Assembly: GCA_965183855.1 (NCBI GenBank)
Contig: CBCYMI010000003.1
Span: 1-64,000 of the forward strand
Direction: 5' to 3'
Source: CBCYMI01 sp965183855
Lineage (GTDB): Bacteria; Pseudomonadota; Alphaproteobacteria; Caulobacterales; Maricaulaceae
Length of the DNA: 64,000 nt
A model generated the notes under the pieces. It saw only the letters and a program-made list of their open reading frames with translations. It did no database searches and had not been told where the DNA came from. This document shows, piece after piece, positions 30,416 through 41,686 of the stretch; position 1 is the first letter of the stretch, and the number at the start of each line of letters is the position of its first letter. Both the position numbers and the translations under genes were made by a program.

Positions 30416-31240
30416 TCATTCTTTTAGTCTTTTCTTGTAGATATGATCTTTTGCTGGAAACTTTCTTTGCCTAATATCCTCTGCATATTCTTTTACAGCC
30501 ATTTTAACATAATGCTTTATATTGGCATATTTTTTTACAAATTTTGGAACCTGCTCATTCATTCCAAGCATATCAGGCAAAACTAAAATTTGTCCATCAC
30601 ATTTTACGCTAGCTCCTATTCCAATCGTCGGAATAGATATAGCATGCGTAATTTGTTCTGCAACCTCTTCTTTGACACCTTCTATAACCAATGCAAATGC
30701 ACCTGATTGTTCAATCTTTTTTGCATCCTCCAAAATACGCTTTGCCGATTCTTTTGAACGTCCCTGTATTTTATATCCCCCCATCATACGCACAGATTGA
30801 GGCAATAATCCAACATGCCCTATCACAGGAACCCCTCTTTGCACAAGAAATTCTATTGTATTGGCAATATAGCTCCCCCCTTCTATTTTTACAGCCTGAC
30901 ACCCTGTTTCTGTAATCAGTTTCGATGCAGAAGAAAATGCCTGCTCTACCGATTTCTCATAGCATCCAAAAGGCATATCAATTGCAATTAAAGCAGAATT
31001 ACTTCCTCTCATAACTGCTTTTCCATGTAAAATCATCATTTCCAATGTTACAGAAAGTGTATCTGGCAAGCCATGAACGACCATACCAACAGAATCCCCA
31101 ACTAAAATAATATCACACTCTGGATCAATGAATTCTGCCATTCCTACATCATAAGCGGTCAAACAGACAAGTGGTGTTTTATGTTTTGATGCTCTAATAT
31201 CGGATGGCATTTTTCGCTTTATTTTTGTTTGTAAAGACAT
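30416..31240 (-). CDS. panB: 3-methyl-2-oxobutanoate hydroxymethyltransferase (ketopantoate hydroxymethyltransferase)
   Basis: Makes ketopantoate from 2-oxoisovalerate and methylene-THF, first step of pantothenate and CoA synthesis. Length 274 aa. Family motifs are VGDSVGMVVHGLPDTL, DMPFG, AVKIEGG, GHVGLLPQS and GIGAS. No panC or panD is in the window. It is 60 nt upstream of the YfgM-like gene on the same strand. Confidence 0.95.
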   Translation of the reverse strand: MSLQTKIKRKMPSDIRASKHKTPLVCLTAYDVGMAEFIDPECDIILVGDSVGMVVHGLPDTLSVTLEMMILHGKAVMRGSNSALIAIDMPFGCYEKSVEQAFSSASKLITETGCQAVKIEGGSYIANTIEFLVQRGVPVIGHVGLLPQSVRMMGGYKIQGRSKESAKRILEDAKKIEQSGAFALVIEGVKEEVAEQITHAISIPTIGIGASVKCDGQILVLPDMLGMNEQVPKFVKKYANIKHYVKMAVKEYAEDIRQRKFPAKDHIYKKRLKE

Positions 31241-31909
31241 CTCTTAATTTAAACCCCGATTAATATTTATTTTTTTGGCTTTATTCAATTCTGTTTCATC
31301 TAATAAAAAAAATAATTTTTATATATTTTTCTAATATATACTTATGATAAGTTTATCCTTGAAGTCATTAATTCGCAAATGTAAATTGCAATTCTATAAA
31401 AGAATATTGATGATTAAAATAATAAATTGGAATAATAAATGGTATTTTCTATCTTATCTGGAAAACAAATCAAAAAAATCTCTTTGCCTTACAAACAGCG
31501 GATCAATTGCCCTGGTCGGAAAAACAAACAGGCGTTATTTATAGCAATGTTTTAATGAGATTGATTAAAAAGCCAATTAAGCCATTTTAATTTATCAGAT
31601 TTATTATTAATAGAAAATCACATCATATGTCTGTATTAATTATGATATAAACCATTGAACCTAAAACTTTTAATCCAATCTTTAATTAATCCATAATCGT
31701 TTATTGAATTTTCCTTCATAAGCCCATTTTTGTTGCGATAAAAAGCACGATATCTATTCATACGATCATCATTAAAATATTTAACGTACGGAAAATCAGC
31801 CTATAATCAAGAACTTTTTTAGTATATTCAATACCCGAACTTCAACAGCGTTAATGATTATATCTATAAAAAATAGATGAATATAAACCAAGATTTATTC
31901 TTCAATGAT
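31241..31909. other. Spacer with possible gene remnants
   Basis: 669 bp without an intact gene. On the minus strand 31636-31800 an open stretch of 54 codons without a start (ADFPYVKYFNDDRMNRYRAF and on to WIKSFRFNGLYHN, stop) looks like a protein C-terminus of unknown family. A 66-codon plus ORF at 31344 has no RBS and no recognisable similarity. Confidence 0.4.
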
Positions 31910-33511
31910 TTATTTTTCAATGTAAATATTATATTCTTCTTCTTTTATATGATTATTATATTCACGTATTTTATTAATCAGACTAGGAGCTCCATCAGAG
32001 GCAATATAAACATTTTCAGGCTTACTGGCACAAGCGTCTATATATCGTGTTGTATCATTATTTTTGTGTACAAAATCCCATGAGCCTCTGGACTTGACAA
32101 CAAAAATTTCAACATGTTTTTCTTTTAGAATATTGCAAACTTGTATAAGACGATTATTTAACCATTGATTTAATAATCCAATCCTCCAAATCCATTGATC
32201 TGGATGACCACCCGTTTCATCTTTCAAATACCTTCCAAGAATCCAGTGACCATAAGCACCAACAAACCAATTATGTGAATTCAAACCAGACGTCATTAAA
32301 ATAACGACCTTCTTGATTTCTGGATCCGTTTCTTTTCTTGTATTTGGGTCTTGAAAAGGCTCAGCTCCAGGAAGAGGATGTCCAGGGCTTAGATGACGAA
32401 GAGCCCATAGCATTCCTGTTACAATATTCCTATAACCTTCAGGATTCATTCTATACAATGTCTCTGTATTTTCTTCCCAGCCAAACCCAAATCCTAACAT
32501 AGGGGCAACTGTACAATCTTTAAACTGTGGCATAAACTGCATGGTTTTAATAGGGCGAACATTATCCCAACTACCAGAAAACATAGGACCTAGACTAATA
32601 TCTCGATTTGGAACTCTTTCAAAAATACATCCCAGATAATAATTACTCTTAATATTCGAATTATTATATGTATGCCACCACCACATAACATTATAATTAT
32701 AGTAACCTCCAGATCCATGGTCAGTCCATCCATTTCCAAACCAACTTCCGCTAGATTGCTGATCTTGTATAGAAAGAAATGTTACAATGTCCAATAATTT
32801 TTTTCTACTTAGACCTGGATTAGAATAAAGTTTATAACCAGAATTTACATAAGTCTGAAATGGAATAATAGCCGTACGTGCTGGCTTATTCTTAAATATC
32901 ATAAATCTTGAATCTGTAAAAAGTTTTCTTGATTCCATTCTTGAAGGATAAATCTCAGTTGTAATTGCTGTTGCAATATTCTTGAATAAATCTAATGGTT
33001 TCTTTCCCCATGATAGCGAGTCATTAGAGTTTTGTTTCATTGGCTCCCCACTATCATAACCACTATCAATAGCCATTACAATTTCCAGGGTTTTCTTCTT
33101 CTGTTTTTTTTTGACTTTTGTTGTCCAGGTAAAATCAGCTTCATCCAGATTTAGATACTGACCTAACAGAGATTCTTTTTTCATATCAGCTTTAATAGAT
33201 AATTGTGTTGCATAGTCTGTATCAATGGTTACAGAGGATAATCTATCCTGATCATCTCCCAATGCATTTTTAATTAACGTCTTTGCGGTTTCGTATGTTT
33301 TCCCTTCATACATGCCTTGTCTTCCTGCAATAATCAATGTGGCATGATCTACAGAATTCTTTAATTTTTGATGGTCCATTACTATTTTTGAAGTATCAAA
33401 TGTAAAAAATATAATTGCCAGCAAAACGACACTTCCAGCAACCAGAGCAATTGTAAAACTTCCTGTTTGATCTTTGATATAGGTTTTTAGAAAACCATTT
33501 ATGGAAAACAT
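31910..33511 (-). CDS. TadG-like (Flp pilus-type) membrane protein with von Willebrand-like region
   Basis: 533 aa. The N-terminus (KDQTGSFTIALVAGSVVLLA) is a TadE/TadG-type membrane anchor, followed by a periplasmic domain starting LEIVMAIDSGYDSGEPM, the place of a vWA strand and MIDAS. The canonical DxSxS is not intact here. A Trp/Tyr/Gly-rich insert lies in the middle, and a later strand VVILMTSGLNSHNW resembles a vWA core strand. No other tad/flp genes are nearby. Upstream 489 bp hold no gene. Confidence 0.7.
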   Translation of the reverse strand: MFSINGFLKTYIKDQTGSFTIALVAGSVVLLAIIFFTFDTSKIVMDHQKLKNSVDHATLIIAGRQGMYEGKTYETAKTLIKNALGDDQDRLSSVTIDTDYATQLSIKADMKKESLLGQYLNLDEADFTWTTKVKKKQKKKTLEIVMAIDSGYDSGEPMKQNSNDSLSWGKKPLDLFKNIATAITTEIYPSRMESRKLFTDSRFMIFKNKPARTAIIPFQTYVNSGYKLYSNPGLSRKKLLDIVTFLSIQDQQSSGSWFGNGWTDHGSGGYYNYNVMWWWHTYNNSNIKSNYYLGCIFERVPNRDISLGPMFSGSWDNVRPIKTMQFMPQFKDCTVAPMLGFGFGWEENTETLYRMNPEGYRNIVTGMLWALRHLSPGHPLPGAEPFQDPNTRKETDPEIKKVVILMTSGLNSHNWFVGAYGHWILGRYLKDETGGHPDQWIWRIGLLNQWLNNRLIQVCNILKEKHVEIFVVKSRGSWDFVHKNNDTTRYIDACASKPENVYIASDGAPSLINKIREYNNHIKEEEYNIYIEK

Positions 33512-34000
33512 ACCCTCACCTTCGTTTCTATTTTTTATTTTTTCTGTTTCCAGAAAAGAAGAATTCGAATGTATTGATTGAATATTTGCTTATAATATAT
33601 TAATTTTAAAGTTTAGTTAATCGAAGATAAAAGTTTTCAAAATTAATTATAAAAACAGATTCTATTTGTTTTCAAAAATAGGTTTGATTTTTATTCTTGC
33701 ATTAACGAATAATATTTATATTTAAAAAATAATTATAAAGATAATAAAAGCACTTTATTATAAAACTTAGCATTTCTAGAATTTCATTTTTTCTTCAAAA
33801 TAGATAGTAACTGCATTTTATGGTTAAGATAGCTTTTAATCAAGAATGGAATAAAGATTGATTTATAATCCAAAAAAGCGCTATCATGTAAACAGAATTT
33901 GCATTATAGATAACAGAAATTATTTCTGATATCTATAAAACATGCGCTTGGATTAACCACAGATTGTGTTCATTCTGTTTTTCTCTATGGATCAATCAAT
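33512..34000. other. Spacer upstream of the mutase remnants, with a strong hairpin
   Basis: 489 bp with no gene. At 33904-33938 two 16-nt arms (left ttatagataacagaaa) pair with a single mismatch around a 3-nt loop, about 60 nt before the first mutase codon. No cobalamin-riboswitch B12 box was recognised. Confidence 0.55.
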
Positions 34001-35964
34001 ATGTTTGAACTTTCTAGTTTATATGAATTGTTTAAAAATCAAAATATTAAAGACTGGAAGCATGATTTTAATCACCTTCTAAAAGAAAAAGGGTTAGATA
34101 CAATATTCTGTAAAAAAACAGAAGATGAGATTAAAACGGGACCCCATCTTTCTATCTCCTGCAAAATCTTCTACTCATTTAACGCTTAAAGCTATTTTTA
34201 ATAAGATTGCTCAAAATAGAAATCCTGATCTTCCATGGTCTATTCAACAGAGTATTGATCTTGCAACTCCTAAAAAAGCAAATGAAATTATCCTTTCAGA
34301 ACTTCAAGAAGGAAGTTCCGCCTTACTTATTCACCTTGATCCTTCAGGAAAAACTGGCGTTGAGATAAAAACTCATCATGAGTTTGAAACTCTGTTTCAA
34401 AATGTCAATCTTGAAATGATATCCCATCAGTTTCTGTAGCTCTCCATACACAGCATATTATTATCTGGATTTGTTGACATCTTTTCTAAAGAAAAAGACG
34501 ATTCGACTTTCTCCATTGCAGTTTAATGCTGGTCTAGCTCCTCTTGACAATCGTAGCAAAACAGGTATTCATCATACTTTACAACAAGAAATTTCTAAAA
34601 CCATTAAATCCTTTAAACATAAAGATCTTCAAACCTCTCCCTTTCGTCTACTAACAATTGATACAAGCATTATACATCAAGCTGGTGGAAGCAGTATACA
34701 AGAAATCGCTTATGCTCTTTCTTCTGCTGTTTATTATCTTAAACAATTGGAACTTGCAGGAATTCCAGTTGCAAAGAGCAGTCAACATATTGAATTTAGA
34801 TTTGCAGTTACACAAGATATTCATCTAATGATTTGCAAATTAAGAGCTGCCAGAGCATGCTGGTCTGATATTCTTACCGCTTGTAATCTTAAAATAGAAG
34901 ATCAAACTTCATATCAAACAGCCATTACATCCAAAACCATTCTGACATCTTGTATGAGTGAGCTCAACCTTATTCGTAATATGATGGCAGGATTTTCAGC
35001 TGTTATTGCAGGTGTCGATGCGCTTACAATTCTGCCACATAACCTTATTTCCAAACAAGATGAGAATACTTCATCAAGACGACTAGCCAGAAATTTACAT
35101 TTTCTATTACAAAAAGAAATGCATTATGATGAAAAAGCCGATTATACATATCATTCCTGTTTTCATGAAACGCTAACACATGAACTGGCAGAAAAAAGCT
35201 GGCAAGAATTTCAAAAAATGGAAAAAAAAGGAGGTATTGGAAATGAAGAAGTTTTTTATATTTTCTCTCAATCCGTCAAATCCAAAAAACAAAAAATAGA
35301 ACAGGAATTCCAAACTCGTAGCCAAATCATGATTGGTGTAAATCAATATGCATCCAATCCATTTGATCCAAAAAAAAACGAGATCTCCGATAATTCCTCT
35401 GATTTAAACAGCAAAAAAGATACAATACCGACCCAACCTTCTTCAATGACCAAACCTTCTTCTAATATGGCTAAATCCATTTTAAAAAAAACAGACATTC
35501 CAGTCTCTGATTACGTACTTAACCAATATGCATTAACTCCTTTTAGATATTCCCAATCTTTTGAAACCCTGAAAAAAAGAAGTGTTTCCTGGTTTAAACA
35601 AAATTACTCTGTACATATTCCCATCATTCTTTTGGATTCTCATTCTAATTTACATCATCGTATCCAATATATGGAAGATATTTGTAAAATAGCAGGCTTT
35701 AGAACAAAATTTTATCAAATCTCAGAGTTAAAAAAAGATATTATCAACCATCATAAACCCATTCCAATTCTAGTTTGTGGAAGCAATAATGATTATTATA
35801 CAAATTTAAATCCTGTTCTTTCTATTCTCAACAAGAGCCAAATTAACCGCCATCTATGGATTGCCAATCTACCAAACTCAGATGAGTTATCGACTCTATC
35901 CTCTCTGATTCAAATATCACCACATAAAATACGCTTTTTTTTCATCCAATACAAACCTGATTAA
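34001..35964 (+). pseudogene. mutA: Methylmalonyl-CoA mutase small subunit, frameshifted
   Basis: The partner (non-catalytic) subunit of the B12-dependent mutase that interconverts methylmalonyl-CoA and succinyl-CoA. N-terminal pieces lie in different frames: LKEKGLDTIFCKKTEDEIKTG (34001-), then NPDLPWSIQQSIDLATPKKA, then the long open section from 34471 (LSPLQFNAGLAPLDN, then FRFAVTQDIHLMICKLRAAR) ending at 35964. Breaks lie near 34135, 34420 and 34465. The N-terminal damage makes it inactive. Confidence 0.88.
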
Positions 35965-36004
35965 AGAATGCGAGCAAATAATATCCTTATTGGAGAAGAT
36001 ATAA

Positions 36005-38145
36005 ATGATCCAAAAATCCAGTTCTTCTATTCCAGACTTTTCAAAAATATCAAGAACAGAGTGTTTAGAGCAAGTTTCAAAACACCATAAACTGACAAAA
36101 CACTCTCAAAAAAAACAATATACACCCCTAAAACATACTTTGTTTTATCAAGGAAATACATTCCCAGGCATCCCCCCTTTTTTAAGAGGTCCCTATCTTA
36201 GTATGTATCTTCAAAAACCCTGGACAATACGACAATATGCAGGTTATTCAACAGCAGAAGAATCAAATAGATTTATAAAAAAAATCTTGCCGCTGGACAA
36301 AAAGGATTATCCATCGCTTTTGACCTTGCAACACATAGAGGATATGATTCAGATCATCCGCGTGCTGCTGGTGATATTGGCATGGCAGGCGTTGCTATTG
36401 ATACCGTTCAAGATATGGAAACCTTGTTTTCTGGCATTCCTCTGGATAAAATTAGCGTATCCATGACGATGAATGGAGCCGTTTTGCCGATTCTTGCCTT
36501 TTATATTATTGCAGCTGAAAGACAAAATATTCCACCCGAGAAATTATCTGGTACGCTCCAAAACGATATTTTAAAAGAGTTTATGGTCAGAAATACATAT
36601 ATCTATCCACCTGAAGCTTCTATGCGGATTATTTCTGATATTTTTGTATATACGGCACATCATATGCCTAAATTCAATCCTATTTCTGTCTCTGGATATC
36701 ATATGCAAGAAGCGGGAGCTTCTCCTGATCTGGAACTTGCTTACACGTTGGCAAATGGAATTGAATATTTACGCACAGGACTAAAGGCTGGACTGGACAT
36801 TGATCATTTTGCACCAAGGTTTTCATTCTTCTTCGGAATTGGAATGAATGTTTTTACAGAAATTGCAAAATTAAGAGCAGCAAGGTTTTTATGGGCAGCC
36901 CTTGTTAAATATTTATTTAACCCAAAATCCAAACAAGCAATAAGACTTAGAACACATTGTCAAACCAGTGGCTGGTCATTAACAGCACAAGATCCATATA
37001 ATAATATTGGAAGGACAAGCCTGGAAGCATTGGCAGCAATCGAAGGGCATACACAATCTTTGCATACAAATGCATTTGATGAAGCGCTTGCTTTACCAAC
37101 TGATTTCTCTGCACAAATTGCCCGCAATACACAGCTTATCTTACAAAAAGAAGCAAAGCTGACAGAAACCATCGACCCATGGGGAGGATCTGAATATATG
37201 GAATCTCTAACCTATTCTCTTGTACAACTGCACTTGATCATATTAATGAAGTCGAGGAAATAGGAGGAATGACCAAAGCCATTCTTAAAGGAATACCAAA
37301 ACTAAAAATTGAGGAAATGGCAGCAAAAACACAAGCACAAATTGATTCAGGAGAACAGGCTACTTATTGGTATGAATATGTTTGTTAACCAACAAAACAC
37401 AGAACCTGTTCCTGTCTTGAAACTAGATGCACAAACCATTAAAAATCGTCAAATTCAAAATTTAAACTCTCTAAAACAAAACCGAGATGAAAAGAATACA
37501 CAAAACGCGCTTAATCAATTAACGAAAGCAGCTCAAAATAAAACGTGTAATCTTGTTGAAGCCTCACTTAATGCCGCAAGAACAGGCGCAAGCCTTGGAG
37601 AAATTTCTCTAGCTTTGGAGAAAGTATATGGCCGTTATCAAGCAAATATTTAAAACCATACAAGGAGCATATACAAAACATATGTCTAAAAACAGTCAGG
37701 AAATTCAATCAATTCATCAAGAAATCAACCTTTTTTCTGATAAAGAAGGTCGTCATCCAAGAATTCTGATCGCTTAAAATGGGGCAGGATGGACATGATA
37801 GAGGACAAAAAGTTATCGCAACTGGATTTGCCGATCTTGGTTTTGATGTTGATATTGGACCTCTTTTTCAAACTCCTCAGGAAGCCGCACGTCAAGCAGT
37901 CGAAAATGATGTTCATATTTTGGCAGTTTCATCTCTTGCAGGCGCCCATTTAACCCTTGCTCCTCTTTTAATTAAGGCTCTTAAATCCTATGGAAGAGAA
38001 GATATTTTAGTCATTATTGGTGGTGTTATTCCACACACAGGATTTTGAGGAACTCTACCAAACAGGCATTCAAGCCATTTTCCCCCCAGGTACTGTTATT
38101 ACAAAAGCTGCCAAAACAATATTGACCTTATTAAATTCAATTTAA
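36005..38145 (+). pseudogene. mutB: Methylmalonyl-CoA mutase large (catalytic) subunit, six frameshifts
   Basis: Recognisable from RQYAGYSTAEESNRF through GLSIAFDLATHRGYDSDHPR, MTMNGAVLPILAFY, SVSGYHMQEAGA and the cobalamin-binding motif KMGQDGHDRG to the C-terminal end. Frames change near 36280 (in an 8-A run), 37225, 37365, 37651, 37770 and 38035, each by one base. All domains are present in order, so inactivation is recent. An RBS (GGAGAAG) precedes ATG 36005. It follows the small subunit by 40 nt. Confidence 0.92.
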
Positions 38146-38171
38146 AAACAAAAATAAAAAGACTGTTTAAC

Positions 38172-39244
38172 ATGATAAAAAAAAACGTCACCGTCAAAAA
38201 AAAAACTATGTCCTGATATAAACTGGATTCAAAGGATTAAAAATGGAGAAATAAGTATACTGGCACAAACCATTACAGCCCTTGAATCCAAAAAAACAGA
38301 ACACCGAATAAAAGCACTTCGCGTATTAGAAAAATTATTGCCTTTCACAGGGAAAACATTAAGAATTGGAATTTCTGGCCCTCCAGGAGCTGGAAAAATC
38401 AACTTTTATTGAACAGTTTGGTCTCATTTTAGCCAATCAAGGGCATAAAATAGCAATTCTGACAATCGATCCATCTTCGAACAGAACAGGAGGATCAATT
38501 CTTGGAGATAAAACACGCATGCAAGCCTTATCTATTCATCCAAATGTCTATATAAGACCTTCTCCAAGCTCTGGCATGCTAGGTGGAATTGCATACGGAA
38601 CTCAAGAAGCTATGCTGATATGTGAGGCAGCTGGATATGACCTTATTTTTATTGAAACAATAGGGCGTTGGTCAATCTGAGATAAATGTTTCTCATTTAG
38701 TCGATTGTTTTTTAGTAATCCTATCCCCTGCATCTGGTGATGAATTACAAGCAATCAAACGTGGATTGATTGAATTAACAGATATTTTGATCGTTAATAA
38801 AACAGATGGAGAAATAAAACATCCGCTATAGAAACAGCTCATCATTATCAACATGCAATGAAAATTTTACCCTCTTTATATCCTGAATGGCAACCCCCTG
38901 TTTTAAATTGTTCATCAATAGAAAAATGGGGATTATCAGAAATCTGGCAAACCATTTTAAACCATCAAACTATTATGAAACAAGCTGGTTATTTTAATCA
39001 ACGTCGAAAAAATCAAAGAAAACACTGGTTTAAAACTATTATTGAAAACGATTTGCTAAGTTGGTTTTATAGCCAGGATATGATTAAATCTGATTATAAA
39101 AAACTAGAAAAAAAAGTCATAGAAGGAAAAACGCTTCCTTCAATTGCCTCAAATGAATTAATTCATCAGGGTTTATTTAAAGCAGATTTCAAAAATATAA
39201 TCCCCAGAATAAGACAAAATAAAGCGGTCAAGCATGTTCGTTAA
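38172..39244 (+). pseudogene. meaB: MeaB/ArgK-type G-protein chaperone of methylmalonyl-CoA mutase, frameshifted
   Basis: GTPase that protects and reloads the B12 mutase. Pieces read LAQTITALES, LRIGISGPPGAGK (Walker A), ILTIDPSSNRTGGSILGDKT, RPSPSSGMLGGIA, FIETIG then VGQSEINVSHLVD and ILIVNKTDGE. Single-base indels occur near 38395 (inside the P-loop), 38670 and 38815; the start region is also unclear. The C-terminal 128 codons are open. Adjacent to both broken mutase genes. Confidence 0.88.
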
Positions 39245-39799
39245 TCTTTATAACACCATCTGGGATACTTATTTCTATAAACAACCAAAATCTAAAAATA
39301 AGAAACATACAAGATTTATAAAAAACAAATAGAAAGATGAGATATATCATAATCTATTAGTTAGATTTTCTATAAATAACAAAAACGTCTATCCTTTAAC
39401 GATGTATCTAATTTTTCGGAGCATCATAAAATATATTTTTCTGAAATCATAAACATAAAGTTCTTTAATCAAGGATCTCTATTTTAATCCATTTTTAGAA
39501 ATATAAGCCAATAAGTCTAAATTAAAAAATAAGAAGCTATTCTTTATTCTTGAAAACTATCTTTAACGATCAAAAATGATCAAACCTTGAAATTTTTAAT
39601 CGTTTGCTTCAATTTTGTGTTTAATTCATTTTTTATTTAGTCTGAATGATATCTTTCATAAAGCAAACAGTTTTATATATTCTATATTATTATTTTAAAA
39701 ATCTTGCGATTCTAATTAGAAACCTCAATTTTAAAGTCTATCTATTTAAGCTTTAATGAGATCCTCTTTTTTGGTTAGGTAATTCAGAGATTAAATTCT
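39245..39799. other. Spacer, nothing recognised
   Basis: AT-rich 555 bp between meaB and the HHH gene, which converge. No ORF with RBS and no clear terminator was identified. Confidence 0.55.
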
Positions 39800-40292
39800 T
39801 TACTCATCATAATGTTCAGAAAAACGTGTATTCTCTCCTGTTTTAAGTATATTTGCCTGCTCTACCCATTGCTCGCGTCCTATCCGTCCTTTAAATTTCA
39901 AGCGTTCATTAACCTCTTCAATCTCTGATGGTGTCCATTCCGCAATCTGTTTATAATAATAAATTCCCATTTCATTTAAAACAGCTTCAAGTTTGATGCC
40001 GATTCCTTTAATGCGTTTTAAATCATCTGGCGTTCCTTCTGTTGGTGAATCATAAAGCTTAAGTGTCGAATCTGTTTGAGTGCTTGCTAGAGCAGAATGA
40101 TGATCGCTCTGCGTAATTCTATTTTGTAATTCTGCACATTTTTTCTGACATGCCTCATATTTTTTTCTAAGGATATTCAGTGCTTCATCATCATGACTGT
40201 TTTTTTTTACGACAAAACAACCAACATAATAAAAAGCCTAACAAAGCAGCAATTGCAAGTAATAGCCATTCATGTATGATTAACCAATTCAT
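39800..40292 (-). pseudogene. Membrane-anchored helix-hairpin-helix protein, frameshifted in a 9-A run
   Basis: From ATG 40292 the protein begins with a TM segment (LLLAIAALLGFLLCWLFC) then RKKK and stops early. One base fewer in the run of nine A (T at 40200-40208) opens a long frame: SHDDEALNILRKKYEACQ, a Ser/Thr-rich linker, then DDLKRIKGIGIKLEAVLNEM and FKGRIGREQWVEQAN. The latter is the HHH-like domain found in many alphaproteobacterial hypothetical proteins and NuoE extensions. It follows the BON-OmpA gene by 19 nt. It may be phase-variable or a real null. Confidence 0.75.
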
Positions 40293-40311
40293 AATTTCAA
40301 CCCCTTTCTTA

Positions 40312-41457
40312 TTACTTCTCTATTACAAATTCTATTCGACGATTTATAGTTCGTCCCTCTCTTTTTGAATTATCTGCAATGGGTTTCTTAGAGCCATAAC
40401 CAATTGCCAATAATTGCTCTCTATTAACTCCAAAGCCAACAAGCACTTCAACGACTGATTGGGCTCGTGCCAGACTTAATGCATCATTTACAACATCACT
40501 ACCTATATTATCCGTATGCCCTTCCACACGCACACGCATATTTTGACAAGACTGGATTCCATCTGATATTTTTTCCAATAAATCATAATTATGTTTACTG
40601 ATTTCTGTGCTATTAAACAGGAAATGTATCTTTTCATTCCCTTTTAATTCATCCAGTTTTTGTTGACAAATATCCAGCTCTTCATTTTGTTCCTCAAGCT
40701 GATTATTATACTGATCTTTATCAACAATAATATGGACAACAAGATTATATGGTTTTTGAATGTATTTTAATTTTTCCATTGCCAGATCTTTTTTATCCTG
40801 ATCTTCTACATCTCCTTCAACCATCAGAGTTTTACCTTGAACGTTTATATGCCCTTTCGTAAAATGAGATAATCCATTAATAGCATTCCTAACCGCTTGA
40901 TACCATAAAGGATCAATTACATTTTTTACACTTTTAAATTGATAAAAAGTTTCTTTCTCTGGAAAATATTCTTTAATACTCTCCCTAATTAATTGTTCGC
41001 TATAATGATCTGAAATATCCCCCTCAATAACAAGACCATTTTTACTTAATTTGATATCAAATACAGGAATATAATCTATTTCTTTTGTTTGCTCTTGCTT
41101 GTCAGATGTTTTCTGATCAAATTCAGAATCTAAACCACGCTTCACAAGCTGTACATTATCTGAAAAAACTTTGGTAACAGCGCCTTTTAAAACGCCTCCT
41201 TCTCCTATAGAACCAAGTGCGAGTTTAACAGATTTTTCCAAAGCTTGATGATCGGGCGCGTTCCCTGATAAATATACAGCCTGACCTTTAACTCTAACCT
41301 TTGCCCAATCATGATCTATTAAATTCTTCTCTACTTTTGTTTGTATCAGCTTTTCTGTTTTAGATATGCCAGTTCCAAAAATACCCATATGGATACCTAA
41401 AATACCTAAAATAATGACTAGAACAATCCATAACAAAAACATTCTTGACAATGACAT
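40312..41457 (-). CDS. BON-domain OmpA-family protein
   Basis: 381 aa. One N-terminal TM anchor (~9-27), then BON-like modules (~30-260, alternating VRVKGQAVYLSGNAPDHQAL and VEGDVEDQDKK units), a short coiled region, and a C-terminal OmpA peptidoglycan-binding domain (~280-381: VRVEGHTDNIGSDVVNDALS then TINRRIEFVI). The layout resembles mycobacterial OmpATb/ArfA. It probably ties an inner-membrane complex to the wall. It is upstream of the HHH gene in the same transcript. Confidence 0.85.
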   Translation of the reverse strand: MSLSRMFLLWIVLVIILGILGIHMGIFGTGISKTEKLIQTKVEKNLIDHDWAKVRVKGQAVYLSGNAPDHQALEKSVKLALGSIGEGGVLKGAVTKVFSDNVQLVKRGLDSEFDQKTSDKQEQTKEIDYIPVFDIKLSKNGLVIEGDISDHYSEQLIRESIKEYFPEKETFYQFKSVKNVIDPLWYQAVRNAINGLSHFTKGHINVQGKTLMVEGDVEDQDKKDLAMEKLKYIQKPYNLVVHIIVDKDQYNNQLEEQNEELDICQQKLDELKGNEKIHFLFNSTEISKHNYDLLEKISDGIQSCQNMRVRVEGHTDNIGSDVVNDALSLARAQSVVEVLVGFGVNREQLLAIGYGSKKPIADNSKREGRTINRRIEFVIEK

Positions 41458-41686
41458 TCAATATACTCCTCTTTATCGATTGCAATTGAAATTAGAGAAT
41501 ACCAATAACTCAATTAATCACAGTTTGTAGTTTATCTCAAGCAGTAAAATTTTTATTAAATAATAAAAATTAATATTTTTATGAATTTAGAAGGTTACTT
41601 TTACCATATACTCTCAATTAAATTGACCTATTTATATTAACATCTAATAATAGCTCATTAATTTTATTATCAGGAGTGACCTACTT

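Noticed and set aside
33512..34000. Cobalamin riboswitch before the mutase genes
   Set aside because: No B12-box-like conserved core was found by eye; only a simple hairpin is present.
34471..35964. Treating the 497-codon open section as an intact mutase subunit
   Set aside because: Its N-terminal third is in other frames upstream and the start here is mid-domain, so it is a pseudogene part.
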